Source: Todiramphus chloris collaris
Lineage: Eukaryota > Chordata > Aves > Coraciiformes > Alcedinidae
Direction: 5' to 3'
Assembly (NCBI GenBank): GCA_025345505.1
Contig: JANVCC010000077.1
Span: 10,037,163 to 10,101,162 of the forward strand
DNA: 64,000 bases
Made by a program: the position numbers and the translations under genes. The number at the start of each line of letters is the position of its first letter. Position 1 is the stretch's first letter. The notes under the pieces were generated by a model. The model was not told the origin of the DNA and did not search any database. It saw only the letters and a program-made list of their open reading frames with translations. Shown in pieces: positions 26,435 to 38,720 of the stretch.

Positions 26435-29400
26435 CATTCAAACTCTTTTATTTCCTATGTTTAATATTTGTTAGGAAGCAACAATATGTTCTTTTGTTAT
26501 CTGTTCTTGGTACTATGTCCAGAATTCAGATTCTCATGCTGTGTTTGGCCCAAGCTTAATTAATTCAAAGCTAAACTGTCCTGCGTGCTTCTTTCCTCTG
26601 CCCAAGTCTAAGGTATTGCCTGGAAGAGCCACCATGAACCACAGTCATGCTCCAAGTCAGAGATTTCCAAAAGCTGAGAGGTAATAGTTAAATTGTACCT
26701 CTCAGGACTTTGAAACATATTTCAGTTTGTTTCAGTGTAAATAAGACTTCTCAAAATATTCCACAAAAAGTAGGGAAATATTTTCCCATATTTATTCCAG
26801 AATGGCCAAATAGCCAGGTGCTCATTTGGGCAATCAAGCTTCACGGTCTTCAAGCTAAATGTTGGAGAGGTTTTGATATTACTCTGTGTAGAACATGTCC
26901 CTTATTATGTAAAGATCTGTAGTATAACTGAACAGTGCCACTGGCAGCTCCCAGCTCCAATTTGTTGTTTCTCCATTTGGGCAAACAGTACTGTTAAATC
27001 CTAACTTCAGTACCTCCTTCGCTCTCTTAAGAACAGTTATTTGTTCTGAAATAAACTATGGAGATCTTTTCTTTGAAACCTATTCTGATAAAAAATTCTA
27101 TCCTAGATCAGAAAAAACATCCTGAGCAAAACAAATATCGTGACACAAATATATGTCTAGAAGCCATCCTGCATTAGAAGAAAAGACATTTTAGTGAGAA
27201 AATCACTTATTGGAAATGTTTCTATCAGCTCTAGAAAAAAGCCTGGTTATATTTATAGGTTCTGAACTGATGATTGGGAGATGAACTCTGATAAATGGTA
27301 CCCTTCAGATGGCTGTTCCACACAAAGTTCATAGCTGAACACCAGGAAAAGAAAAATTGACCTTTCTTGCTTGATACATGTCAAAACAAAGATGTGTGAC
27401 CCAATGTGAAGTTGTGCACTGTTCTCATGACCCACTGAGAATAACTTCAAATTTACTTCACTGCCTATTGTCAAAATCCTGTTGATATTTGATCCTCAGA
27501 GCTTTATTCCAATTTCTGTTTGGTTTTGATGAGCACAAATTCATGAATGAGACTTCAGATTTTTTCAGATTTTGGAGCAGGTCATTTGTGAGAAGTCCTA
27601 GTGGGTTGTTAATCCAGTGCTGTCTGTATTGATATATTGCAGGTATTTATGAAATGCAGAAAACCTTCATATTTCAGCTGTGCTTGCTTGGTTTTTAGTC
27701 TTTCTCCTCATGTCTCTTCAGTATTTTCCTCAGAGCTGTACCTCCTTGTATATATATTAGTGCACGTGCTACGTGCTTTCAAACCTGCTGTTTATTTAGT
27801 TTTATGGACATTTCTGGTAGTATCTATTTTCTTCTTAGTTAAAAAATCTGTTGCTAATCTTCCATTTATCTCAGAGATCCTTCGCAGTATTGTGTTGCAT
27901 CGAATGTATAATATGTATCTGGTGTCTTATAAATCCATCTGAATTTAAGCAACCGTGCTGTGTTTGCCTGAAGAAACATTGCTGTGTGGTTTAAAATAAC
28001 TCTCATGATCCTTTGAAGCAGGTGTGAGTGTTTCATTACTGAAAATGTCTTGCCTGTGTGATATAAGTACATCTTACAACGTGTCCAGTTTCATCTTATG
28101 AATTTTCATAACAGTTTAGCTCTGAACTACTGTGAGTGTTATTATTTCTTGAGCCAATCACATATTTCTCAATATTTTGTTCAAGTTGGTTATCTGATTT
28201 GCCAGTGCTCTGAAGGTGTCTGTCCTTAACCCTGAGTTATTTTCTATCCATGTGCTTCCAATTTCATTACTAGACTCATCTTGCTTTGTAGGTGGCAGCA
28301 AGTAGATTGTTCTACTGATACTCTTTCATCTCTCTAAAAATGTTTGTTCCAGACCTAACCCATGGAATGTGCAAATAGGTGTTTTACTGCAGAGCAAACA
28401 CAGCAAAGACATTGAGTTCTGGGGATGACAGGAACACATGTTTTTTCTGAAACGCATATTCAGAGAACAGAAGAGAAATAGATCCACTGCCTGAGAGAAA
28501 TCACTGCGTCCATTTAGTGGTTATGATGAGAGAGAGCTCTCTGTGGCATGGGAACTACATCCTATCCCAGATTTATAGTCTGAAACTACCAGCACTCCCG
28601 GGCCCCAGGGTATCTTGTTGCCTCCTCTGTCACAGCTCATACCGACTCCGTACACAATCTCCACAACACTAAAAGTAAGAGGAGAGGTAGTGAGAAATAG
28701 GATGAGAGGAAAGAAGTGTAGAAAAGGTGGGTGTGGATAAGGAAGAACATGCCCTAAGGCATTCTTTGCTGGTAAAATTGCTCTGAAGCAGCCTCTATAA
28801 CTTAGTGCAATGTTGAGCAGCCGTAAAGCAGCTCTAAATTTCAAGTAACCTAAGTTGTTTCCTAGGTTTCGCAATGTTCTGTACATTCTATCCTATACCT
28901 ATTGCTCAGAGCATTTATGAAACAAGTTCTGTCTCTTTCCTCCTCTCTGAAGGTACTTCTTGAGTAATGCGGTGAGTACTCTTCATGAAGAACAGTTGTA
29001 TTCTGTTACCCTTACCATTATCATCCAAATGAGCCCTTCCATCTTTCATAATATATTTATCTTCAAATGTCTTCTGCTGGAAGTTATGTCCTATTCAAGG
29101 TATCTTTTTATTCCATCACATTCCCTTTTGAAAAGTATGAGGCTGGTTACCTTTCCTGAAGGAAATCCCCTTCTCTGTCTTTGCACTGAGGGTTGTGATC
29201 CCACGTACATGTCTAACCATATGCCAATGATCTCACAATGATCTTCTGCAAACCTTGTCCCATGGACACCATGCTGTGACACATCAGGTTTCCATAAATT
29301 TGTCCAAACAGTCAGCACTCTCCTTTTCATTTGCCTGATTCAACTTCTAGCAGTGAATAACACTTTCCCTTGTGATTTCCTCATGTAGGTTACTTTAAAT

Positions 29401-29891
29401 TCAGTCAACTAATGTCAGTAGAAGAAATTGATTGACTCTCAAGAATTAAATGAAAAAACAGGTAGTTATTAAATGAAAAAAACAGTGCAAATCTGATCTG
29501 CTAATGCCAAGTTGGGAACACTGTTCACACAGGCATGCAAAAAGTTATTCTGACATCAACTGAAACAGGAATTTTAGCAAGTCTTCATATAGAAAGCAGG
29601 ATTTTCATTTCAGAAGTAGTCAAATCTGAATTGTTTTGACTCTGACCCCCCAAAAAAACCCCTGAACTAGAAATGGTAGGTGGTCCTGCTGGGACATGGT
29701 AACACTTCCCAGTAGACAAAGATGTGACTCATACAGTTCATGAGGGCTGGATCATGTAACCTGCAAGTCTCTCTCAAGTTTCACTCCAGGCTCTCCTTCA
29801 GGCATGTACTACATAACAACAGCAGTTCTGCTGTCTAAAGCTTAGAGTTTTTCTCATCTCTATTCTCTCTCTTCCCTTGTTGTCTATACAG

Positions 29892-29921
29892 CATCAGCAC
29901 CATGGAGAGAGGATCGAGGCA
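29892..29921 (+). other. Candidate 30-nt microexon with strong splice signals
   Basis: A long AG-free pyrimidine tract (TTTTTCTCATCTCTATTCTC and onward from about 29847) ends in TCTATACAG at 29891. Thirty bases later GCA|GTAAGT gives a near-consensus donor at 29922. The enclosed 30 nt are open in all three frames; frame 1 reads HQHHGERIEA. They also contain CAGCACCATGG, a near-ideal translation start context with ATG at 29902. A length divisible by three is typical of neuronal microexons in vertebrate genes. I do not recognise the peptide. It may be a microexon of a host gene, a non-coding RNA exon, or a chance pair of splice-like words. Confidence 0.25.
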
Positions 29922-30890
29922 GTAAGTACGAGCTGCTGTGAGTTGTATTTAATGTGCAAGGCAGTAAGGACTGCTTAGAAGGAAAAAGGAGAATAACATG
30001 ATCATTAAAAAAACCAAACAACTTCTACTAGTGTCAAGCAATATAAGATTTTCTTTTTTGTTCTCAGCTGCAAGGAATGTCTTGGGAAGGAGAGCACTCA
30101 AGCTTTTAATTTACTTTCCCCTTGACTCTATGCACGTTGCAGTGGAAGCAGACTATGGAGCTTCACTGTTGGTCTGTTTTATAATTGTTCTTGTCTGAAG
30201 GAATTATACTTTACTGCAATGTGCTGCTGCTTTGCTGTCTGTTATCCCATGAATAAATGAACAGGAAGAAGTTGTAAATAGGCTTTATTTTCATCATGTA
30301 TACAATCTACCTGCACCCTTCATGCGGTACATTAATTAACTGAACTCTTACCTTAACTGTCCATGAGTAAACAATTTCCTTGTTTATCTTGTAATGAAAA
30401 GGACATGGAGAAGTACAGGACTAACTTACAGTGTTGTGCAGAGTGTCAGAAAATGGCCAGCTTCTACTCACTGAAAATACAAATGCTTCTCTATATCCCT
30501 AGTGCAATATACTCATCCTGCACCACAGTTGCAATGAAGTGTGCCAGCAGGAGCAGCTGTTTCTTCTGTCTGTCTATGACTGCTTTACTATCATAACTAC
30601 TTAAACATTTTGCAGTCACTGAAAGAGCTCTGGAGGCTGATTAGAGAAAATCAGAACAGAAGTAGTCTCATGAACAGAGATTTTAATTCTGTGTAGCTCC
30701 ATAGTACCAAACCCCATATCTTCACAAATTGCTTTCCAGACTTATTTTCTTTGAGAGAAGCTTTGGGTTTATCGGAGAGGCAATGAAGTTACCTCAGTCA
30801 CATGACAGCTGAACCCACACTGGGCTATTAAGTATTCTCGTGGTGCTCTGCAAAACTTTCACCTGGGTATAGAAGAGGTGAATGCCTTAT

Positions 30891-31310
30891 CATAGAATCA
30901 TAAAATGGTAGGGGTTGGAAGAGACCTCCAGAGATCATCGAGTCCAACCCCCCTGCCAGTGCAGGGTCACCCAGGGCAGCCCAGACAGGAACAGATCCAG
31001 GTGGGTCTTGAAAGTCTCTAGAGGAGACTCCACAACCTCTCTGGGCAGCCTGCTCCAGCACTGTCTCTGTCTCTCTCACAGTGAAGTTTTTCGTCATGTT
31101 GAGGTGGATTTTCCTGTGTTTCCCCTTGCTACCGTTACCTCTCATTGTATCACAGGGCACAACTGAAAAGAGCCTGGCCCCTTCTACTTGACCCCCACCC
31201 TGCAGATATTTGTAAACATTAATAAGATCCCCTCTCAGTCTTCTCTTTTCCAGGCTAAACAGCCCCAGGACTCTCAGCCTTTCCTCATAAGAGAGATGGG
31301 CCCTTATTTC
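30891..31310 (-). mobile_element. CR1 LINE 3' end with ORF2 C-terminus, antisense
   Basis: The plus strand opens with CATAGAATCATAAAATGGTA, the complement of the CR1 octamer tail, then GGGGTTGGAAGAGACCTCCA and GATCATCGAGTCCAACCCCC. Upstream in the element (higher coordinates) the minus strand encodes the CR1 ORF2 C-terminus: YEERLRVLGLFSLEKRRLRG, DLINVYKYLQGG and GARLFSVVP are close to the family consensus. The normal frame is kept to about TVRETE and is then lost within a GTCTCTGTCTCTCTC slippage-prone run, so the protein end is frameshifted. The element is 5'-truncated near AHLSYEER (about 31310). It is one of the better preserved repeats here, hence probably younger than the other CR1 pieces. 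Confidence 0.95.
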
Positions 31311-31390
31311 CTTCATTTCTCTTTTCCCCATATATTACTTTCAAATCAGCCAACTGGTCTGGATTTTGTAGCTTTTGTCTTCCAAACTTT

Positions 31391-31515
31391 CATAGAATCA
31401 TAGAATGAATTAATGGTTTGGATTGGAAGGGACCTTAAAGATCATCAAGTTCTAAACCCCCTGCCATGGGCAGGGACACCTTTCTCTAGATCAGGGTCCA
31501 AACTTCGGCCTAAAT
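31391..31515 (-). mobile_element. CR1 LINE 3' end fragment, antisense, second subfamily
   Basis: CATAGAATCATAGAATGAAT is followed by GGTTTGGATTGGAAGGGACC, TTAAAGATCATCAAGTTC and CCCCCTGCCATGGGCAGGGA, then CACCTTTCTCTAGATCAGGG. This is the 3' UTR type carrying the GCCATGGGCAGGGACACCTT block, unlike the neighbour at 30891-31310, which has the CCAGTGCAGGGTCACC type. The two are therefore separate insertions and not one broken copy. About 125 bp remain. Confidence 0.93.
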
Positions 31516-31801
31516 ATTTTGTTTTTTCCTGTACTTTTAATTCACCCTTGGTCAGCTAGGCCACATATGTATATACACATAGAGAAGCTGGTGAGCATAC
31601 CGTGAAATAAATCACAAATGGGAGTGGTGTTCTTCTTTTATACTGTATGTGCAGCTGTATGTTTTTCAAAGAACAAATGGGCCTGAGAATATGACAAACA
31701 AAGCAAGTGTGAAACTTTTTTTCCTCAAGGCAGTATCTTAGCAAAAGTGATCTAAAAGACCAAAGATGATTGGCAAGATTTTGGATAGAAATGGTGTGTT
31801 G

Positions 31802-31841
31802 TATACAGTAAGCTACACGGTAGCTTATACAGTAAGCTACA
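31802..31841. repeat. Two 16-bp direct copies with 24-bp period, plus an inverted repeat
   Basis: TATACAGTAAGCTACA occurs at 31802-31817 and 31826-31841. Between and within the copies, GTAGCTTA (31820-31827) is the exact reverse complement of TAAGCTAC (31833-31840), so the second copy can fold into a short hairpin with a 5-base loop. Confidence 0.75.
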
Positions 31842-32466
31842 TTTAGCTGTCAAAATGTGGTCAACTCAGTTGCTTTTATATGTATGTCTGCATTCTTATA
31901 TTACCTAGTATAGTACTTAATATTCATACATACATGTATTTATCTATAAACCCTACACAATAAAATACATACATATGCATGTGTATATTTGTTTTTAAAC
32001 AGTTTAGAGGGAGAGATAAGAAATAAAGCAAATAAAACACAGTACAGATGTATATAGAAAGAGGAGTCACTGGTAAGCAAACAGGAGGCCAGGAAACAGC
32101 CCTGAGCATCCCGCTAAATGCTACATGTCTGCTAGCCAAAAAAATCTTGGGGGGATCACTCAAGCTCTGCATGTGAGAATATTTGTGTTGCAATGAAACC
32201 TGGAGCTTTTGGAGATGAAACAAAAGCTGTGCTAGCAGAGCAGAAAACAGAGAGTGTTTCAATGGTAGAGCACATTTGGGTCTTGGGGGTCAGAGAAAAT
32301 AACTAGCAAGGATGATCGCTGTATTTGTTCTGTTAAAGTGATATTTATTTATTGGAATCTCTAAGAATATTTTGTATTTGAACCATTCCCTGATATGTTT
32401 AGCCTTAAAATGAAAGAAAAACCAATTTATTGTGAAAGATAGACTTCTGTTCTGAATGTAATCCAG

Positions 32467-32490
32467 GACACTTCAGATAGTGTCAGACAG
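32467..32490 (+). other. Candidate 24-nt microexon ending at a perfect donor
   Basis: AGACAG|GTAAGTGCC at 32491 is a perfect match to the metazoan 5' splice consensus CAG|GTAAGT. The nearest upstream acceptor is ATGTAATCCAG ending at 32466, with only a modest pyrimidine tract. The 24 nt between are open in frame 1 (DTSDSVRQ). A longer exon with another acceptor, or a first exon, is equally possible. The donor is strong evidence only of splice potential. Confidence 0.18.
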
Positions 32491-34344
32491 GTAAGTGCCT
32501 CCTGTTCATTGCTGATATTATAGCATCTGTCACACTTAATGCTACTAAAATGTACCTAGAGAGCCTGTTATCAACACTTGTTCTGACACAATGTTTGGAA
32601 GGTGCAATGATAGCGATCATATAGTTCGTCATGTTTATGGGGTATCTTTAGCACTGAATATTACCTGTAAATTCCAGTATCAGGGGAATGCACACTGTGC
32701 AACAACTAAATAGCAACAGATCATAAAAAGCTAAAATCTTCTAGGGACAGAGTGTGATCATGTTATTCTTGTAGTGCAGGCAAGTGAAGTGTCTCTCACC
32801 TGAAAACAATAACCTTGAACATGAAAAGGATATAGAAAATATCACTGAGAGCCAAGAGCAAGAAAGCTGGGCTGAGCAAACGGTGTTCAGGCAGTCTTGA
32901 AAGTGTTGGGTTTAATTTTGTGGTTTCTATGGGGTGGTATGAAGGGACTAACCTGTGCAAACGAAACCAACTTCTTAGGGATTGAAATTCAGCTGAGAGA
33001 GCAGGTCTCCTAGACCAGACTGCGCCAAGTGCTGCTATGTGAGACTCGACTTGCATTTTTGTTATGAATAGTTAGCTTCTGTGAATATTTTCTGCAGTTA
33101 ATTACATTCATGTTTTCTTCATCTTACTTCCATTAATTATTTATTGCTGAAAAGCTGCTAATGAATTTATACATTTGGTGGTTAGTAACAATTGGAGGTA
33201 GCAATCAAGATCAGAAGGTATTTAGGCAGTGAGGCATCGCTTTCTTTGCTTTTTGTTATCATTTTGTTGCCTAATACAATTAACACATTGGCTCACTTTC
33301 ATGCTTTGCCAAAGCACGTGAGGAAAGTGAGCTAATGTGAAAGACAGCACAAACAGATGATGGGAGAAGAAACCTAGGACCACAGGACTTGTGTTGGAAG
33401 GCATCTCCACTGTTACTGTATTGAGTCAATGCCATTGCAGGGATACTGCCTGGTCTCTCTTCAGAAATGCATCAGTATGCAGCTTAAAATTAATTACTTT
33501 TTTTTGTGCTGACTTTTCTTGTAGAAGAGACTTCTGGAACTACACCATGGTTTAATGATTAAAAACTTTGTCATATTCCAAATAAATTTCTCAGTTTATA
33601 GGCATTTGTTTCTGTGAAAATGGTTCTCTTTTTCATAAAATTTTAATGCATTTTGCCAGCCTATTAGTCTCTGTGGCTCAACACACATAGCTCATACTGT
33701 ATTTATTTGTTGCTTATCCATGCTTAAATTGCTGTCTTACACATTTATGTGCTGCCACCACAACATCTACATGAAAGCGAATACATAACCATATACACCT
33801 AAGTAGGTACGTAGTACCTAATCACACACTATTTTCCTCATAGTATCCTGTCACATTAAGTGTAGGAGAGAGAATTAATTCAGTGGCTTCAGAGAAAATT
33901 AGCTATTCTCTAATTTTAGAGTGCTTGACTTTGCAAGTTAATTCGCTATAAAATGAAGTGCCTTTTAATATATATGATTTATTGGAGTTCTTTGTGGTAA
34001 CAAAGTAGCTTAGAATAAATATGGGTAGATGCCATATTCATTATACACCATTGGTATAAAATATGGGCATGCATTAGCTGTAAAGTTTGAGGTATTTTTA
34101 TTTTCAAATCCATACACTCTGAAGGTGATGGTCCAACCTTCTTAATGTGAAAGCATTCATTTTAATGAGCCAAGAATGAGGTGGAAATGGAATCATTACA
34201 CACACTTTCTGAAAGCTGAAAATCAATGAACTTGTGACAGCAGTATTCAAAATAACGTCATAGCAATTTGCCTGTGTATTATTGCCAGGTTTTGTTGATG
34301 TTCTGTAATGCTAACTTGCCCAGTAATTTATCTTCTCTTTGCAG

Positions 34345-34445
34345 TTTTTCTCTCTTGGGCTGATACAATAACCTTCCACTTTGAGAGGAGGAAAATGGGT
34401 GGCAACGTTACATTTTTAAAGGCAGGGAGTGTTTGCAAGCAACAG
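34345..34445 (+). other. Candidate 101-nt exon with consensus acceptor and donor
   Basis: The acceptor TTTATCTTCTCTTTGCAG ends at 34344 and the donor CAACAG|GTAAGT begins at 34446; both are close to ideal. The third frame is open across the whole segment (starts FLSWADTITFHFERRKM, ends CKQQ). It contains an ATG in strong context (GAAAATGGG, 34394-34396) that would start MGGNVTFLKAGSVCKQQ and stay open to the donor. I do not recognise the peptide. The entering phase does not fit the upstream candidate at 29892 read from its own ATG, so a joined protein is not supported; a non-coding RNA exon is the simplest alternative. Confidence 0.3.
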
Positions 34446-37400
34446 GTAAGTCCAGTTTTTCTGTGCTCTTGTAGGTGTTAACAGAGGCACATCTGCAGTA
34501 CACTGTGTAGATCTGTCTTGTCGTGGACATTTTTTAATAACCCAGCTATAAGATGCATCCATGTTGTCCTCTAAACAAGCTAGCTCTTTTTTATTTCCTT
34601 TGCCCCTAAATAGTGCTGAGATTACTCTTCCGGTGCCAGTCCAGGTTCTGAAATTCTAATTGTCTTCTGCAATTTCCTGGTGTCTGTTTCTTTACTATTG
34701 GCATCTTGCAATTTGGTGTTATCAGACATGATGAATATAAAAAGTACAGTGGTGGTGTATATCCTCTTATGAAGATATTATATACTTCTGTTCCACAAAA
34801 AGCATCTCTTGAAGCATTTTTACCTTTTCAGCTTGAAAATTACGCTTGTTTTTGCCTGTGGACTATTAACCTCGGTTGTAAATCCACCATATATTTTATC
34901 CAAATTCCTTCTGCAAATTAATCTCACATATTATTCCATACTGCCGTGTGCCTACGAGCTCAGAGCCTTTAATAAAACATACCTGTACATGGCCTACTTC
35001 TTTCTTCATAAACTGGCATTCATTAAAGGCGACTCCACTGAACTCTGTAGCATCACTCCTGTCTAAAACAAGAAAGTATATGAGGGCAATATGCTCTCTG
35101 TGTCCCTTCACATAGGTTTCATTTTCACAGTGCTGGGTAAATATAACTGAGTAATTTAAATAAATAGGGCAATCCTGATAAAAGATGTGTGAAATTATCT
35201 ATTTTATATTTTTTTAATACAAAGATGGGATTTTGTGTAGGATTTGTCACTCAGATTTTGAACAGGTTAGAGACACACTGGAATGGCAACTTCTGTAACA
35301 TGTAATTATGCATCCTTTGGGAAGCTCAGGCTCCAGTGAGAAATCCAGGGGAGTGCTGCAGACAGAAACCAATAGCCAAAGCAACACCTCAGATCTGCAG
35401 AGATGAAATGCTGAATTTTTACACCTAGAAAAGTAGAAAACATGTTTGTCAACAGTAGGGACTTCTGTTAACATCAGTATTATTGGTCTCTGCAACTGCA
35501 AATTAAGAACTGAATGGATTTACGATACCATGACAGCATACAAGTTAAACTACTGAAGAGTAGCAGGGAGATGGCCTGAAATAGGAGCAACTGCTCAGTT
35601 TATCAAATGCTCTGAAACTTGGCTACATTACTTACATCTGAGAAGAAAAAAATAGCACCAAAAGCTGACGAACATCCTGGCACAGAGATGAGTAAATTTT
35701 AGCAGCAGGTATTGTTGCCCAGTCTGTCCAAGCTCAGAAAAAAACCCCCATTTGGTTGCTGAGGTACAGTGTCTATCAAACACAGAAATGGCTGTGAAAA
35801 TGTCAGCGTACCATATAGGTGGTTCATTATGGAAGTGCTCAATCATTTCTCTGCAGTAAGGAAGAGGGTTAGAAACCCAAAAGCTAATTGGACAGTAGCC
35901 ATTCAGCCTTACATAAGCTGCATGTGGACAGAGACAGCTTTTGTAGGTGCGAGAAATCACCGAGGAAATGTAGCTCTTGCTAGGGAGGTAGCTGCTGACT
36001 CACCTTTCTAAATCTGGGGAGACAAGGGAAACTTTCCAAAAGAAATGAGGAATGGTTTGAGCTCTTCCTGTGTTTCATCAGGAATTTAGGAATGAGCCCT
36101 GCGAGGCAGAAAATATCCCCAAATGTGCAAATTTTTTGCACGAAAATGTGTTTGAAGTTGAAATGTTAGTTGTGGGGTTTTTTTTTTCCATTTGAATGAA
36201 ATTAATGTCAAAAAGTATATGACAGCTTGAGTTTTGTGTAGCTTTTAAGTAGCTGTTTTGCAGACACCTCCAGGATGTTAGCTTTAGAAAGCTACAGATG
36301 AAAAATGAAAATAGCCATGTACAGTTCCTTGGGATAAAAAGCACTAAAAAGCCTTAACTGTGCTACTCTATCAGTTTAAGAAGGTAAAATATGGGTCTAG
36401 GGTAAGGAGAACTAGCAGAGAATCTCTGAAATGTTTACAGAAGTTTTATTCTAAAAAATTTTCACCGTCTGATGTCCAGTGTCAAATGCAACAGGGTCTT
36501 CTGGAGAAGATGATGGTACTTGTCCTTTGATGGAAACACTAATTAACTTTGTGATTAAGACCCTCAGCATGTAACAGGAGTTGGCTCATCTTTTCCTGGT
36601 GTTCCTGGTGCAGAATTTGTTTATTAACAATCAATTATCTGCAGAACATAGTGTGCTGGATACCTTGTTCTCACTGAATCTGGGACAGATGGGTGACCAA
36701 ATAACTTTAGGAGTCTGAGTCCAAAATCTTGTTATTGGCATTTGTGCTGGGTGGAAACACAGGGTAACACTGAGGTGTTACCAGGCCTAGAAAACTGATG
36801 CTGTCCCCTGGGGCAGTAAAGGAAACACTGTGCATTGCTGCTTAATCTTGTCACTGAATCTATAAATGAATCTTGATAATGCCCTTTAGAGACTATGCCT
36901 TTTAGGAAAGAATTTAAGGTCAGTTTGTCATTTATTAATATTATGCCCTTCAGCAAAAATTATGACAGATGGAAAAGCAGTTGCAACACAGTTTACCTTT
37001 GTATTAAATATCATTAATGTATGTTGTAATCTCTATAATACAGGCCATATTCAAAGACCAATTAGACTTTGATTTATGAATTAGAAATTAGAAAATAATT
37101 CATTTCAGCAACACTCAATTTATAGACCTGTAAGGTTCATTACAGCGAATGCTGTTGCGTTCATTATGCATCACAGAGCAACATAATTTATTTAGGACAC
37201 ATGTTTTATTAACCAAGTAAAATATTTTGCTAACCTCTAAAGTGCCTTGAAACTGAAGATGTAGTTAGATTTATTTCTGAAGTAGTAATCAAGCTAAGTT
37301 CAAATTAGCTTAGTGTGCTGAGTAAACACATACATCTGTGAAAAATCTGAATATAGGTAGGCCCTAGAAGCTGATCCCAGATGCTTTATTAGCAGCATCT

Positions 37401-38720
37401 CTAGGTACGTATTGGTGAGTCAAAGTGCCCTAAAAAGGCTCATTAAGTATGCTGATGAATTTGAGCCAATCATAGGCCTCCATCATTGTCTCACTATTTG
37501 CTACCATTGTTTTCTGTAGCAGAAATGGACTTTACTACTTATGCCCATGGGAAGTAATGGCTAGAGGTTGGCATCCCCTCCACTTCTGTGAGAAGTGGAG
37601 ACAAATAATCATTTTTGCTGAGTGGACAATATTATGTGCAATTTTGCAAATATTGTAAGATTTGTACATTTTCGTTTCTTCTCTGTTCATCAATTGCACA
37701 TTAGATGTTCCACCTATGAGCCAAAGCAGAGTGAACATGTTAAAGCTAGCAAATAATGCCAAAAGTACTTTATATTTAGTTTTAAAAGCTTGATCCATTG
37801 CGGCAATAAATCTTCACTGCTTTAGGAGCTATGGATTCTCCTGCACTACAGACTGGGTAATATTCATGATAGTGGGTTTGACTCAACTCCCTTATATTGG
37901 TATAAAGTAGGAATTATTCTACAAACTTGAAAGAGATTGCACAACAAGAGGGAGCTGGGTTTGGTTGTGTGGTTTGGTATTTTTCCAAAGAGTAGAGATT
38001 AAATTAACAGCATTTGTATCTTTAGAGTCTTGCTAATGTTGCTCCATAATGATGGAAAGAAGGTGTATAATAATAATATCTTATATTAGTACTGTCTTCT
38101 TTGAGATTAGCACTATGTAGTGTTGTGTTTGGGTGTTTTTTTTTCCATAAATTATTGCCTAATAAAACTAGATATGAGGTTTGCAAAAGGGACTATGATT
38201 TTTTAGCTTGTTTTGATTATAGAGTAATTAGGGATCAAGTTTTCATTTTCTTTTTAGAAGAAATTGTGACAAAGGTAGAAGTTGCTAAAATCTGTGTCTG
38301 TGAAAGCCAGCAACTGTTATCCACTTGGGCCAGTAAACATGAGAAAACATGTTATGTCATTGGAAAATGCAATACATGTCACTATACATCTTTTAAACAG
38401 GCATCGTTTTACTGGCTTTATGTTTTTTTTCTGATTTGATATTAACCTACAAATTGGGAAATAGATTTAAGCCCTGTCATTGTATTCTGTAATGATAACT
38501 GGTGTGTCAAAAAGCAAGGGTAAGCAAGACCTACTGTGCCTGGGTTATGATGTACCAACTGAAAACACGGAATCCATGAATATGTTAGTGGGAGATGAAA
38601 ACAGCCAGACTCTGAGGCAGGATAGTTTCTTTAGCAGACTGCTGGGAAAATATGTTTTGGCTTCAAGGTGCAAATGTATCATCCAGTATTAATGAGTACG
38701 CCCTGTTGTAATTGCTACAG

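Larger units (their letters stand above)
19068..29891. other. Gene-free stretch, mostly unique DNA
   Basis: No known gene or interspersed repeat is visible. Smaller structures are listed separately: the pyrimidine tract, an 18-bp tandem repeat, a 193-codon open frame and a direct duplication. A polypyrimidine tract ending in AG at 28953 and a GTGAGT donor at 28973 frame only 19 bp. A diverged microsatellite-like AT stretch lies near 26310-26370. Confidence 0.55.

Noticed and set aside
28930-28978. Polypyrimidine tract and AG followed by GTGAGT after 19 bp
   Set aside because: A 19-nt exon is very unlikely and the enclosed sequence has stops in two frames.
32800-32844. 45-nt minus-strand exon candidate with acceptor GCTCTTGGCTCTCAG and donor CAG|GTGAGA
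   Set aside because: Good sites, but an isolated pair on the opposite strand to the other candidates, and the peptide (DIFYILFMFKVIVF) looks like translated AT-rich DNA.
36004-36098. 95-nt minus-strand exon candidate with donor AAAG|GTGAGT
   Set aside because: Acceptor is modest and one open frame of this length is common by chance.
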